Source: an uncultured Prevotella sp. | GTDB lineage: Bacteria > Bacteroidota > Bacteroidia > Bacteroidales > Bacteroidaceae | Assembly (NCBI GenBank): GCA_934217675.1 | Contig: CAKQCV010000006.1 | Location: 11,713 to 75,712, forward strand | Direction of reading: 5' to 3' | Length of the DNA stretch: 64,000 nt | Shown here: one piece after another, positions 27,415-36,218 of the stretch | Layout: every line of letters begins with the position of its first letter | Position numbering within the stretch: position 1 is the first letter of the stretch | Notes under the pieces: generated by a model | Databases searched by the model: none | Seen by the model: only the letters and a program-made list of their open reading frames with translations | Told to the model about the DNA's origin: nothing | Program-made: the position numbers and the translations under genes

Positions 27415-29715
27415 ATGAGAAAAGCATTTATACATTTCCTTTGGGGAATACTCATGGCTGGTTTTGCAGTCACAGTAATCGTATTTGTTGCTATTTGGAA
27501 CGGATGGATCGGATATATGCCGGACATTGAGGATTTGCAGAATCCCATAAGCCGTTATGCATCGCAAGTATATTCGTCCGATGGCAAGCTGATAGGTACA
27601 TACAATATGAACAGAGACAACCGTATACATGTTGACTACGATAAGCTGTCGCCTTATTTGGTGAAGGCTCTTGTGGCTACTGAAGACGAGCGTTTCTATG
27701 AACATTCCGGTATAGACTTTATTGCACTCGGCAGAGCAATTGTGAAGCGTGGACTTCTTGGACAAGTTAGTGCCGGTGGTGGTTCAACAATAACGCAGCA
27801 GCTTGCTAAACAACTATATTCGCAGACCGCCGAAAGTACTACAGAGCGACTCATACAAAAGCCGATAGAGTGGGTTATAGCCATAAAGTTGGAGAAGTTC
27901 TATACAAAGGAAGAGATAATAACAATGTATCTGAACTACTTTGATTTCTTGCATAATGCCGTTGGAATAAAGAATGCTGCTAATGTGTATTTTGGCAAAG
28001 AACCAAAAGATTTGAACCTTGATGAGGCTGCTACACTGATTGGTTTGTGCAAGAATCCTTCATATTTTAATCCTGTAAGGTATCCTGAGAGGTGTAAAGA
28101 GCGCAGGAATGTTGTGCTTGGTCAGATGCTCAAAGCTGGATATATCACAAACAGTGAGTATGAAGAGCATGCTTCGAATGAGCTGGCACTGAATTTCCAC
28201 CGTAACGACCATAAAGACGGCGTGGCAACATATTTCCGTGAGTTCCTTCGACAGTATATGATGGCAATGAAACCGGAACCGTCAAGGTATCCGTCATGGA
28301 ATAAAGTTCAATATGTTATTGATTCTTTGGCGTGGGAGACTGACCCTCTTTACGGATGGTGCAACAAGAATTTCAAGAAAGATGGAGAATCATATAATGT
28401 ATATACTGACGGACTGAAGATTTTTACGACCATAGATTCGAGGATGCAGAGATATGCCGAGGAGGCAGTGCGTCGTCATGTAGGAGGATTCTTGCAACCG
28501 GAGTTTGCAAAAGAAAACAAGACAAAGAGCAATGCTCCTTTCTCTACAGCACTGAAATCTGATGAGGTGAAAGGCATCCTTGATCGGGCTATGAGGCAAA
28601 GCGACAGATACAGGGTGCTGAAGTCACAGGGCATGGCGGACGATGATATAAAGCGCAACTTTAGGGAACCGACAGAGATGACTGTTTTTACGTATCATGG
28701 AGATATTGACACCGTGATGTCACCGTTAGATTCCATAAGATATGTAAAATCGTATCTCAGAGCCGGTTTTATGAGCATGGATCCTCGCAACGGTGCCGTG
28801 AAGGCGTATGTGGGAGGAATCGATTTCAACCATTTCAAATATGATATGGTTACTCAGGGTAGACGCCAAGTGGGGTCTACCATTAAGCCTTTCCTTTATG
28901 CACTGTCTATGTCTAACGGAATGTCGCCATGCGATAAAGTGCGCAATGCACCACGTCGCTTTGGTAATTGGGCACCGCGTAACAGTTCCCACTCAAGAGT
29001 AGGGCAGATGGTAACATTGAAATGGGCTTTGTCAATGTCAAACAACTGGGTTTCTGCTGATTTGATGAGCCGTATTAATCCACAAGACTTCTTGAGGATA
29101 TTGCGTGATTTCGGTATAAACACTTATGGCATATATCCGTCAATCGTGTTGTGTCTTGGTCCTAATGAAGCTTCTGTATGCGAGATGGTAAGTGCTTATA
29201 CAACATTTGCCAACCATGGAATACATACAAAACCAATGTTCGTGTCGAAGATTGAAGACAGCGACGGAAATGTTATTGCTAATTTCCAGCCGAGAATGAA
29301 TGAAGTTATAAGTGAGGAAAGTGCATACAAGATGTTGGAGATGCTTATGTCGGTTATCGATAATGGTACAGGTGGACGTATACGATATAAATATAATCTG
29401 GACTGTCCGATGGGAGGAAAAACGGGAACCACAAACCGCAACTCTGATGCTTGGTTTATGGGATTTACTCCAACATTAGTCAGCGGATGTTGGGTAGGTG
29501 GTGAAGACCGTGATATTCATTTTGACTCCATGCGTATGGGACAGGGTGCAACGATGGCTTTGCCAATATGGGCATATTATATGAAAAAGGTTTTTGCCGA
29601 TCGTTCCTTGGGTTATAATCCGAATGAGAAGTTTGACATTCCTGAGGATTTTAATCCTTGTGTTACGGATGATGGCGTGGACAGTAGATATAGCATTGAG
29701 AACATTTATGAATAA
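27415..29715 (+). CDS. Class A penicillin-binding protein (PBP1a-type)
   Basis: 766 residues. It polymerises and cross-links peptidoglycan in the periplasm, anchored by one N-terminal membrane segment (residues about 10-32). The glycosyltransferase domain shows EDERFYEHSGIDFIALGRAI, GGSTITQQLAKQLY and KEEIITMYLNYFDF. The transpeptidase domain has the three active-site motifs: STIK with Ser488, SNN in SMSNNWVSADL, and KTGTTN in GGKTGTTNRNSDAWF. It is a single-gene unit, divergent from pyrB, closed by a strong terminator. Confidence 0.95.
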   Translation: MRKAFIHFLWGILMAGFAVTVIVFVAIWNGWIGYMPDIEDLQNPISRYASQVYSSDGKLIGTYNMNRDNRIHVDYDKLSPYLVKALVATEDERFYEHSGIDFIALGRAIVKRGLLGQVSAGGGSTITQQLAKQLYSQTAESTTERLIQKPIEWVIAIKLEKFYTKEEIITMYLNYFDFLHNAVGIKNAANVYFGKEPKDLNLDEAATLIGLCKNPSYFNPVRYPERCKERRNVVLGQMLKAGYITNSEYEEHASNELALNFHRNDHKDGVATYFREFLRQYMMAMKPEPSRYPSWNKVQYVIDSLAWETDPLYGWCNKNFKKDGESYNVYTDGLKIFTTIDSRMQRYAEEAVRRHVGGFLQPEFAKENKTKSNAPFSTALKSDEVKGILDRAMRQSDRYRVLKSQGMADDDIKRNFREPTEMTVFTYHGDIDTVMSPLDSIRYVKSYLRAGFMSMDPRNGAVKAYVGGIDFNHFKYDMVTQGRRQVGSTIKPFLYALSMSNGMSPCDKVRNAPRRFGNWAPRNSSHSRVGQMVTLKWALSMSNNWVSADLMSRINPQDFLRILRDFGINTYGIYPSIVLCLGPNEASVCEMVSAYTTFANHGIHTKPMFVSKIEDSDGNVIANFQPRMNEVISEESAYKMLEMLMSVIDNGTGGRIRYKYNLDCPMGGKTGTTNRNSDAWFMGFTPTLVSGCWVGGEDRDIHFDSMRMGQGATMALPIWAYYMKKVFADRSLGYNPNEKFDIPEDFNPCVTDDGVDSRYSIENIYE

Positions 29716-29767
29716 GCGTGATATATTGAGACTTATTGGCAGCAAATGCTGCTTGTAGTAAAATGCA

Positions 29768-29827
29768 AATAAACAAAATGACGGAGGAATGCAAGTCGTA
29801 AAGCATTCCTCCGTCATTTTGTTTATT
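29768..29827. terminator. Bidirectional terminator between PBP gene and buk
   Basis: Stem of more than 20 bp (AAACAAAATGACGGAGGAAT and its complement) with a loop of about 10 bases, with U-runs suited to both convergent genes. Confidence 0.9.
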
Positions 29828-29842
29828 GCATTTATTGCTTTT

Positions 29843-30952
29843 TTATTCGTCTTCTTGTTCAACTGTGAGGTTCATTTCTTTGATACACGATATTCCTGTA
29901 TAAGTCTGAACAGGCAGTTCCCCACGTAACGCACCGAGTGCATTGAAAGCCAACGACTTCATTTCGTTTTCACCAGGTATGACAATGACTGGAGCCAAAT
30001 ATTCAACCTGTTTCTTGATTCCGTCAACACAGTATTTGCTGTGCGCTATGCCACCTGTCAGTATTATTGCGTCAACATTCCCCATGAGTGCAACATACAT
30101 AGCTCCTATTTGTTTTGCTACGGTATACAGCATTGCCTCTACAAGAGTGCGGTACGGTTCCTCGCCGTTTTCCGCCTTACTGTCGATAGTTATCATGTCG
30201 TTAGTACCCAGATAAGCCACAAGTCCGCCATGCCCATGAATCATCTTTTTTATCTCTCTTATGTCATACTTGCCACTGAAACATAACTTTACTAAAGCTT
30301 CTGAAGGCAGAGTACCGGCACGTTCCGGTGATATCGGTCCTTCGCCGTTGAGTGCATTGTTCACGTCTATTACTTTTCCTTTACGGTGTGCCCCCACAGA
30401 AATACCTCCACCGAGATGAGCCACGATAAGATTCAAATCATCATATTTTTTTCCTATCGATGCTGCATATTGCCGTGATACTGCTTTTTGATTTAGAGCA
30501 TGGAAAATAGATTCGCGTCTTATTCCAGGTATGCCGCTGATTCTTGCTCTCGTGTCAAATTCATCAACAACGACAGGGTCGGCAATATATGCCGGACAGT
30601 TACACTGCTTTGCTATTTCGTCGGCAATCAGTGCCCCTAAGTTGCATGCGTGCTCATGGGTGGCATTGAGCAAGTCTTGTTTCATCTTGTTGTTCACCAA
30701 ATAAACTCCGCCTTTAAGTGGGCATAATAATCCGCCACGCCCTATAACCGCATCAAATTTTATCTCTATGCCTTCTTCCTTCAACCGCTTGATGATAAAA
30801 TCCCTTCTGTATTCATATTGGTCTATAATGCGATGAAATTTTGCCAATTCGTCTAATGGTAAATGCGCACCACCAGTCCATACAGGTTTGTCATCTTCGT
30901 ATATGGCAAGTTTAGTCGATGTGGAACCAGGGTTTATTACAAGTATTTTCAT
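29843..30952 (-). CDS. buk: Butyrate kinase
   Basis: 369 residues, typical for the family. It makes butyrate (or a branched-chain acid) and ATP from the acyl phosphate. It is an acetokinase-family protein: N-terminal phosphate loop KILVINPGSTSTKLAIYEDD, DPVVVDEFDTRARISGIPG, HLGGGISVGAHRKGKVIDVN, and the adenosine motif IILTGGIAHSKY. It stands 77 bases after the phosphotransacylase gene and forms the classic ptb-buk pair. In this phylum the pair may serve isobutyrate or isovalerate formation from amino acids as well as butyrate; no butyryl-CoA synthesis genes are nearby to decide. Confidence 0.95.
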   Translation of the reverse strand: MKILVINPGSTSTKLAIYEDDKPVWTGGAHLPLDELAKFHRIIDQYEYRRDFIIKRLKEEGIEIKFDAVIGRGGLLCPLKGGVYLVNNKMKQDLLNATHEHACNLGALIADEIAKQCNCPAYIADPVVVDEFDTRARISGIPGIRRESIFHALNQKAVSRQYAASIGKKYDDLNLIVAHLGGGISVGAHRKGKVIDVNNALNGEGPISPERAGTLPSEALVKLCFSGKYDIREIKKMIHGHGGLVAYLGTNDMITIDSKAENGEEPYRTLVEAMLYTVAKQIGAMYVALMGNVDAIILTGGIAHSKYCVDGIKKQVEYLAPVIVIPGENEMKSLAFNALGALRGELPVQTYTGISCIKEMNLTVEQEDE

Positions 30953-31029
30953 TATCTTATAGCTTTTATTCTCTTAATGTTAGGCTTTGATATTGTGGGG
31001 CTATCTTCTTTCAGTGATAGTGTTGCATT

Positions 31030-31944
31030 CTATCCCTTGTGCGAGAGACATGCAAGTGCAAGACTGTTGAATTTTGATTCTCCGCTGTCGGCTCTCGATG
31101 CCACTACTATAGGGGCTGTTGTGCCGTAGAGCATCCCGGCAGTTTCTGCATTTGCAAACAATGTTATAGTCTTATAGAACACGTTTCCTGACTCTATATT
31201 TGGGAATATCAGTGCATCGGCATTCCCAACTACAGGCGACGATATACCTTTTAAGTCACCACTTTCAGCATCACATGCCGTCTTTACATCCATAGGACCG
31301 TCAACTTCCACATTTCCGTATTTCCCCTCTTTAGCATTTTGCTTCAGAATTTCGTAACTCAAGGTGTGTGGAAATTTTTCGTTAACTTTCTCTGTGCAGT
31401 GGATTAACGCAATGTGTGGACATTCGATATTAAGCTTTTTGCACACTTCAACTTGGTATCTCAGTATGGCGTCAAATTGTTCTGTTGTAGGTTTTGGTAT
31501 TACGGCAGCATCCGAGAAAACAAGCAGTTTTTTGTATGATGGTATTTGTGCCACTGTCACGTGTGTCATCACATTGCCTTTTTCAAGCAATCCGTGCTCT
31601 TTGTTCAACACAGCTCTCAGCAAATTGTCTGTATTTAAAGTGCCTTTCATTAAGACATCAGCTTTTCCCTCTCTAACAAGATGAACAGCCATAACCGCTG
31701 CTTCATCCGTACTGTCGGTGCTGAATATATCCACGTGTTCCGGATATTTTTCTGCCAGTTCATCAACGAATGCAGCTTTTACACCCCCTGTAACAAGCAG
31801 GAAGTCGGCTATTCCTTCTTTCAAACTTCTCCTTATCACATATTCTGTGTGTGAATCATTAGGACAAACCAATGCTACTCTCTTTCTGCTCTTTAATGAG
31901 CGAAGTGCGCTGATCAGCGTGCTGAAACTTTGAGTCGGTTGCAT
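31030..31944 (-). CDS. ptb: Phosphate butyryltransferase (phosphotransacylase family)
   Basis: About 304 residues from the chosen ATG at 31942-31944 (MQPTQSFSTLISALRS); the upstream ATG at 32010 adds 22 basic residues foreign to the family and lies almost at the predicted transcription start. It exchanges CoA for phosphate on butyryl-CoA or a related acyl-CoA. Family features are VALVCPNDSHTEYVIRR, ADVLMKGTLNTDNLLRAVL, LLVFSDAAVIPKP, GPMDVKTACDAESG and NADALIFPNIESGNVFYKT. It precedes buk. Confidence 0.93.
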   Translation of the reverse strand: MQPTQSFSTLISALRSLKSRKRVALVCPNDSHTEYVIRRSLKEGIADFLLVTGGVKAAFVDELAEKYPEHVDIFSTDSTDEAAVMAVHLVREGKADVLMKGTLNTDNLLRAVLNKEHGLLEKGNVMTHVTVAQIPSYKKLLVFSDAAVIPKPTTEQFDAILRYQVEVCKKLNIECPHIALIHCTEKVNEKFPHTLSYEILKQNAKEGKYGNVEVDGPMDVKTACDAESGDLKGISSPVVGNADALIFPNIESGNVFYKTITLFANAETAGMLYGTTAPIVVASRADSGESKFNSLALACLSHKG

Positions 31945-32027
31945 ATTTAAATAGTTTTTAATATTAAATTCCCTTTTATAGAAAGTTCTGCTTATATATT
32001 TTTTGCTCACTTCCCTATATTTTTGTG

Positions 32028-32058
32028 CAAAAATACATCAAACAACTTTCTTGACAAA
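32028..32058 (-). promoter_or_regulatory. Promoter of ptb-buk
   Basis: TTTG (32055-32058), exactly 19 bases, TATTTTTG (32028-32035). It gives a leader of about 75 bases to the preferred ptb start. Confidence 0.75.
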
Positions 32059-32340
32059 GTATTATTACACATTTCTTTGCTTAATGTGCAAAATATTGGA
32101 AAAAACGTATATAAAACATGATAAAAGGAACACTTTTGATGTTTCAGTTAGTAAGTAAGTACGGCTTATATGTATGCTTGCACTCGCAAAAACACTTTCA
32201 GCTAATTCTAAAAATGTGTACAGGAAGTGTATAAAATGTATGTCAACTTACATTCTTTTAATATCAGTGTACTTTTGTGTCAAAAATAGTTTTCATATTA
32301 TCTGCAGAATTCTATAAATATGTAGTTTCAATAGCCATAC
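32059..32340. other. AT-rich spacer between ptb promoter and queC terminator
   Basis: About 280 bases with no credible open frame, hairpin or promoter that I can support. Confidence 0.5.
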
Positions 32341-32349
32341 AGTAAAAAA

Positions 32350-32390
32350 AACTGTATACTGCACTTATGCTAAGCGTGCCGTATACAGTT
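32350..32390 (-). terminator. Terminator of the ridA-queC operon
   Basis: AACTGTATAC and GTATACAGTT form the stem with further pairing inside, followed on the minus strand by a U-run. It lies about 70 bases after the queC stop. Confidence 0.82.
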
Positions 32391-32449
32391 CGCATAGTGG
32401 GCTTATACGTTCTATAAGCCGTTAGCTTAATGTTGCTAAGCTTGCCGTA
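32369..32449. repeat. 15-bp direct repeat and hairpin downstream of queC
   Basis: GCTAAGCkTGCCGTA occurs at 32369-32383 and 32435-32449 with one mismatch. Between them GGCTTATA and TATAAGCC (32400-32420) form a small hairpin. The first copy lies inside the terminator loop. Confidence 0.55.
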
Positions 32450-32459
32450 AAATGTTGCG

Positions 32460-33113
32460 TCATGCATCATATTCCGTTTTGTCGTCGATACCAGCCTCAC
32501 GCAGAGCTTCCTTTCGCTCAACACATGTGCCACATTTTCCGCAATGCTTGTTTCCACCCTTATAGCAAGACCATGTTTCGGTGTAGTCTATACCAAGTTC
32601 CTTGCCGTGTCTTGCTATTTCTCCTTTCGTTATATTTGTATATGGTGCCAACACCGTTACTCCATTATAAGAGCCAGCCTTTGTAGCATCGCTCATTGAT
32701 GATATAAATTCCGGCCTACAGTCGGGGTAAATGGCATGGTCGCCACCGTGATTGGCAATCATCACATGGCTCAAGTTGTTGCTTTCGGCTATTCCTGCTG
32801 CAATTGCAAGCATTATACCGTTGCGAAAGGGAACAACGGTGGATTTCATGTTCTTGTCTTCGTAGTGCCCCTCTGGAATAGCATCGGCACCGCTCAGCAA
32901 GCTACTCTTGAAATATTTGTGCATGAAGTCAAGCGGTATCGTTATATGCTTTATTCCCAGTCTTTTGCAATGCATCTTTGCAAATGGAATCTCTTTTGAA
33001 TTATGATTGCTGCCATAGTCAAAAGAGATGCCAAGTGCGATGCGGTCTTTATATTCGTAGAGCAGCGTCACGCTGTCCATGCCGCCGCTCACGATTATTA
33101 TGGAATCTTTCAT
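32460..33113 (-). CDS. queC: 7-cyano-7-deazaguanine synthase QueC
   Basis: 217 residues, normal length. It converts 7-carboxy-7-deazaguanine to preQ0 with ATP and ammonia in queuosine synthesis. The PP-loop is IIVSGGMDSVTLLYEY; FRNGIMLAIAAGIAE and HGGDHAIYPDCRPEFI are family segments. The zinc site is CYKGGNKHCGKCGTCVERK, with all four Cys. It is 12 bases after ridA. No other queuosine genes (queD, queE, queF) are in the window and the leader shows no preQ1 aptamer that I recognise. Confidence 0.96.
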   Translation of the reverse strand: MKDSIIIVSGGMDSVTLLYEYKDRIALGISFDYGSNHNSKEIPFAKMHCKRLGIKHITIPLDFMHKYFKSSLLSGADAIPEGHYEDKNMKSTVVPFRNGIMLAIAAGIAESNNLSHVMIANHGGDHAIYPDCRPEFISSMSDATKAGSYNGVTVLAPYTNITKGEIARHGKELGIDYTETWSCYKGGNKHCGKCGTCVERKEALREAGIDDKTEYDA

Positions 33114-33125
33114 TATGCTTTAGGC

Positions 33126-33500
33126 TTATTTCGCAGCAATGCATTCAACCTCTACGAGAGCACCCTTTGGAAGGTCTTTTACGGCAAATGCAGAGCGTGC
33201 AGGAAATGGCTCATTGAAGAATTCTGCATAAACATCGTTCATCTCTCCAAAATATTTGATGTCGGCAAGCATTACAGATGTCTTTACCACGTTATTCAAG
33301 TCAAGTCCAGCAGTGCGTAAAATCTCTCTTGCATTAGTCAGAGCCTGACGAGTCTGTTCCTTTATGCCACCTTCTACGAATTCTCCCGTTGCAGGATTGA
33401 TAGGAATCTGACCTGATGCGAATACAAAACCGTTAACTTCGATTGCCTGGCTGTAAGGTCCGATGGCTGCAGGAGCCTTTTCTGTTTTAATTGCTTTCAT
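33126..33500 (-). CDS. ridA: RidA family enamine/imine deaminase
   Basis: 124 residues, full family length. RidA proteins hydrolyse reactive 2-aminoacrylate-type enamines formed by PLP enzymes. The family core is APAAIGPYSQAIEVNGFVF, SGQIPINPATGE, and the substrate-binding Arg in FPARSAFAVKDLPKGALVEVE. It is first in the ridA-queC operon. The neighbouring divergent threonine operon is a plausible source of the enamine, since threonine dehydratase activity makes it, but no such link is shown here. Confidence 0.95.
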   Translation of the reverse strand: MKAIKTEKAPAAIGPYSQAIEVNGFVFASGQIPINPATGEFVEGGIKEQTRQALTNAREILRTAGLDLNNVVKTSVMLADIKYFGEMNDVYAEFFNEPFPARSAFAVKDLPKGALVEVECIAAK

Positions 33501-33574
33501 AATTTTAGCGTTTAATATAATAATAATGTGTGTACCCCATTTGGGGTGGGGTTAATAAAATACTTAATTGAATA

Positions 33575-33605
33575 CAAAGGTAGCTTTTTTATTTTATATG
33601 GCAAA
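33575..33605 (-). promoter_or_regulatory. Promoter of ridA-queC
   Basis: TTTG (33602-33605), 19 bases, TACCTTTG (33575-33582), a full match with consensus spacing, about 75 bases before ridA. Confidence 0.78.
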
Positions 33606-33684
33606 TATTTGATTGTGAAAAGAACTTATTGTTGCATTTTTGTTTAAAAATGCTCTTTGTGTTTGCTTTTTGTCAACAAAGAAG

Positions 33685-33715
33685 TTGTGTATGCGAACAA
33701 TAATTATTAATTTTG
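33685..33715 (+). promoter_or_regulatory. Promoter of the threonine operon
   Basis: TTG (33685-33687), 20 bases, TAATTTTG (33708-33715), about 40 bases before thrA. There is no room for a leader-peptide attenuator, so control would be elsewhere, for example allosteric through the ACT domains. Confidence 0.68.
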
Positions 33716-33756
33716 CAATTCATAATAAAAAGAAACAACCGTAATCAGAAAGGTAT

Positions 33757-36186
33757 ATGAAGGTATTGAAATTTGGAGGAACCTCAGTTGGTTCTGTTGA
33801 AAGCATATTGAACTTGAAGAAAATCGTTGAGAGTCAGAATGAACCGCTGATTGTTGTGGTCAGTGCTCTTGGTGGAATTACAGACAAGCTCATTGTTACA
33901 TCAAAGATGGCGCTTGACGGTGACAAGGCATATAAAGCAGAGTTTGAGGCTATGATAAAGCGTCATCACGACATGATTGACACTATTATCACAGACAGCG
34001 AAAAACATGATAGCTTGACGAGGGTTGTTGACAATCTTTTTGAGGAGCTGCGCTCTATATATTACGGTGTGTTTTTGATTCATGATTTGAGTGACAAAAT
34101 TCTTTCTGCCATCGTTAGTTATGGTGAAAGACTGAGTAGCCATATTGTTGCAGCTCTTGTGGACAACGCCAAGAGATACAATTCGCGCGATTTTATAAAA
34201 ACCGTGCACAAGCATGGAAAGAATATACTTGACAGTGAGTTGACGGAGAAGCTCGTGGTTGAAACTTTCAAAGACAGGAAAAAAACAGCAGTTGTTCCAG
34301 GCTTTATAAGCTCAGATAGGGATACAGACGAGATAACGAATCTTGGACGTGGAGGAAGCGATTATACGGCATCAATCATTGCAGCTGCATTGAATGCTGA
34401 TGTGCTTGAGATATGGACAGACGTTGACGGATTTATGACTGCCGACCCAAGAGTAATACCTACGGCATATCCTATAAACGAATTGAGTTATGTGGAAGCC
34501 ATGGAGCTTTGCAACTTTGGGGCGAAAGTGGTTTATCCTCCTACGATATATCCAGTATGCGTAAAGAACATACCTATAAAGGTTAAGAACACATTCAACC
34601 CAGAATACCCAGGAACAACGATAAAAAGTCATATAGAGAATGATGCAAAACCTATCAAGGGAATTTCAAGCATAAAGGGAACTACACTTATCACCGTTAC
34701 AGGACTCTCTATGGTGGGTGTGATAGGTGTGAACCGCAGAATATTCACGGCTCTTGCCGATGAGGGAATTTCCGTGTTTATGGTGTCGCAGGCATCATCA
34801 GAAAATTCAACATCAATAGGAGTGAGGGATGTTGATGCCAAGGAGGCTGTTGATGTGTTGAACCGGGAATTTGCAAAGGAAATAAAGACTGGGGCAATGT
34901 TCCCGATGCATGCAGAGAGCGGACTTGCCACTGTTGCTATCGTTGGCGAGAACATGAAGCATACGCCAGGTATCGCAGGAAAACTTTTCGGTGCGTTGGG
35001 CAGAAGTGGTATTAGCGTGATTGCATGTGCACAGGGTGCTTCGGAAACAAATATTTCTTTTGTCGTAGACTCTAAGTATCTCAGAAAATCACTCAATGTG
35101 ATACACGATTCCTTCTTTCTTAGCGAATACAAGGTGCTTAACCTGTTTATTTGTGGAGTTGGAACTGTTGGTGGAAATCTGATAGAGCAGATAAAGACAC
35201 AGTATGCAGAGTTGATGCGCACACAGCGTCTACAGCTTAATGTGGTTGGGATAGCCTCAAGTCATAATGCAATTTTCAACCGTGACGGCATTGACCTTGA
35301 CAACTATAAAGATTTGCTTAAAGCCTCAGAGCCGAGCGATACGGAACATCTGAAAAAAGAGATTATCGGCATGAATATCTTCAACAGCGTTTTTGTGGAC
35401 TGTACGGCAAGCAACGATATTGCTGCTATATACCAAGAACTTATCGAGCATAACATATCTGTTGTTGCAGCTAACAAGGTTGCTGCATCCGGTGATTACA
35501 ACAGCTATGCGAAACTCAAGACAACGGCGCTGGCAAGAGGAGTGAAATTCTTGTTCGAGACAAATGTCGGTGCAGGGCTTCCTATTATCGGTACCATTAA
35601 CGACTTGCGTAATTCGGGTGATAAAATACTTAAAATAGAGGCTGTACTAAGTGGTACCTTAAACTTTATATTTAATGAGATATCTGCTGATGTCCCATTC
35701 TCGGAAACAGTGAAACGTGCCAAAGAACAGGGGTACAGCGAGCCAGACCCACGTATAGACTTGAGCGGAAAGGACGTTATAAGAAAGCTTGTGATACTGA
35801 CGAGAGAGGCTGGATATAAGGTGGAACAGGAAGATGTTGAGAAACACCTGTTTATACCTTCTGAATTTTTCAGTGGGTCTATTGAAGACTTTTGGAAAAA
35901 CTTGCCAACCCTCGACGCTGATTTCGAAGAAAAGCGCAAGGAGCTTGAAAAAAACAAAAAGCGTTGGAGATTCGTTGCAAAGATGGATCACGGAAAAACA
36001 AGCGTTTCTCTCGAAGCTGTGGACCCTCACCATCCATTCTATATGCTTGAAGGTTCAAACAATATTGTGCTGCTGACAACAGAGCGTTATCGTGAGTTCC
36101 CGATGCTTATCCAAGGATATGGAGCTGGAGCAGGTGTTACTGCTGCTGGAGTATTCGCAAATATAATGTCGATAGCCAATATTTAA
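33757..36186 (+). CDS. thrA: Bifunctional aspartate kinase / homoserine dehydrogenase I
   Basis: 809 residues, the usual ThrA length. It carries the first and third steps from aspartate to homoserine. Residues 1 to about 290 are the kinase (MKVLKFGGTSVGSVESI, SSDRDTDEITNLGRGGSDYT). About 310-455 are two ACT domains for threonine feedback (VTGLSMVGVIGVNRRIF, ISVIACAQGASETNISFVV). About 465-809 are the dehydrogenase, with NAD(P) motif LFICGVGTVGGNLIEQI, AANKVAASGDYNSYAKLK and DPRIDLSGKDVIRKLVIL. It is first in the thrA-kinase-thrC operon, 32 bases before the next gene. Confidence 0.97.
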   Translation: MKVLKFGGTSVGSVESILNLKKIVESQNEPLIVVVSALGGITDKLIVTSKMALDGDKAYKAEFEAMIKRHHDMIDTIITDSEKHDSLTRVVDNLFEELRSIYYGVFLIHDLSDKILSAIVSYGERLSSHIVAALVDNAKRYNSRDFIKTVHKHGKNILDSELTEKLVVETFKDRKKTAVVPGFISSDRDTDEITNLGRGGSDYTASIIAAALNADVLEIWTDVDGFMTADPRVIPTAYPINELSYVEAMELCNFGAKVVYPPTIYPVCVKNIPIKVKNTFNPEYPGTTIKSHIENDAKPIKGISSIKGTTLITVTGLSMVGVIGVNRRIFTALADEGISVFMVSQASSENSTSIGVRDVDAKEAVDVLNREFAKEIKTGAMFPMHAESGLATVAIVGENMKHTPGIAGKLFGALGRSGISVIACAQGASETNISFVVDSKYLRKSLNVIHDSFFLSEYKVLNLFICGVGTVGGNLIEQIKTQYAELMRTQRLQLNVVGIASSHNAIFNRDGIDLDNYKDLLKASEPSDTEHLKKEIIGMNIFNSVFVDCTASNDIAAIYQELIEHNISVVAANKVAASGDYNSYAKLKTTALARGVKFLFETNVGAGLPIIGTINDLRNSGDKILKIEAVLSGTLNFIFNEISADVPFSETVKRAKEQGYSEPDPRIDLSGKDVIRKLVILTREAGYKVEQEDVEKHLFIPSEFFSGSIEDFWKNLPTLDADFEEKRKELEKNKKRWRFVAKMDHGKTSVSLEAVDPHHPFYMLEGSNNIVLLTTERYREFPMLIQGYGAGAGVTAAGVFANIMSIANI

Positions 36187-36218
36187 TATAGGTAACAAAT
36201 AACACAAATACAATAATT

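Noticed and set aside
30953..31029. Small gene between buk and ptb
   Set aside because: No open frame with a start and plausible context; simple operon spacer.
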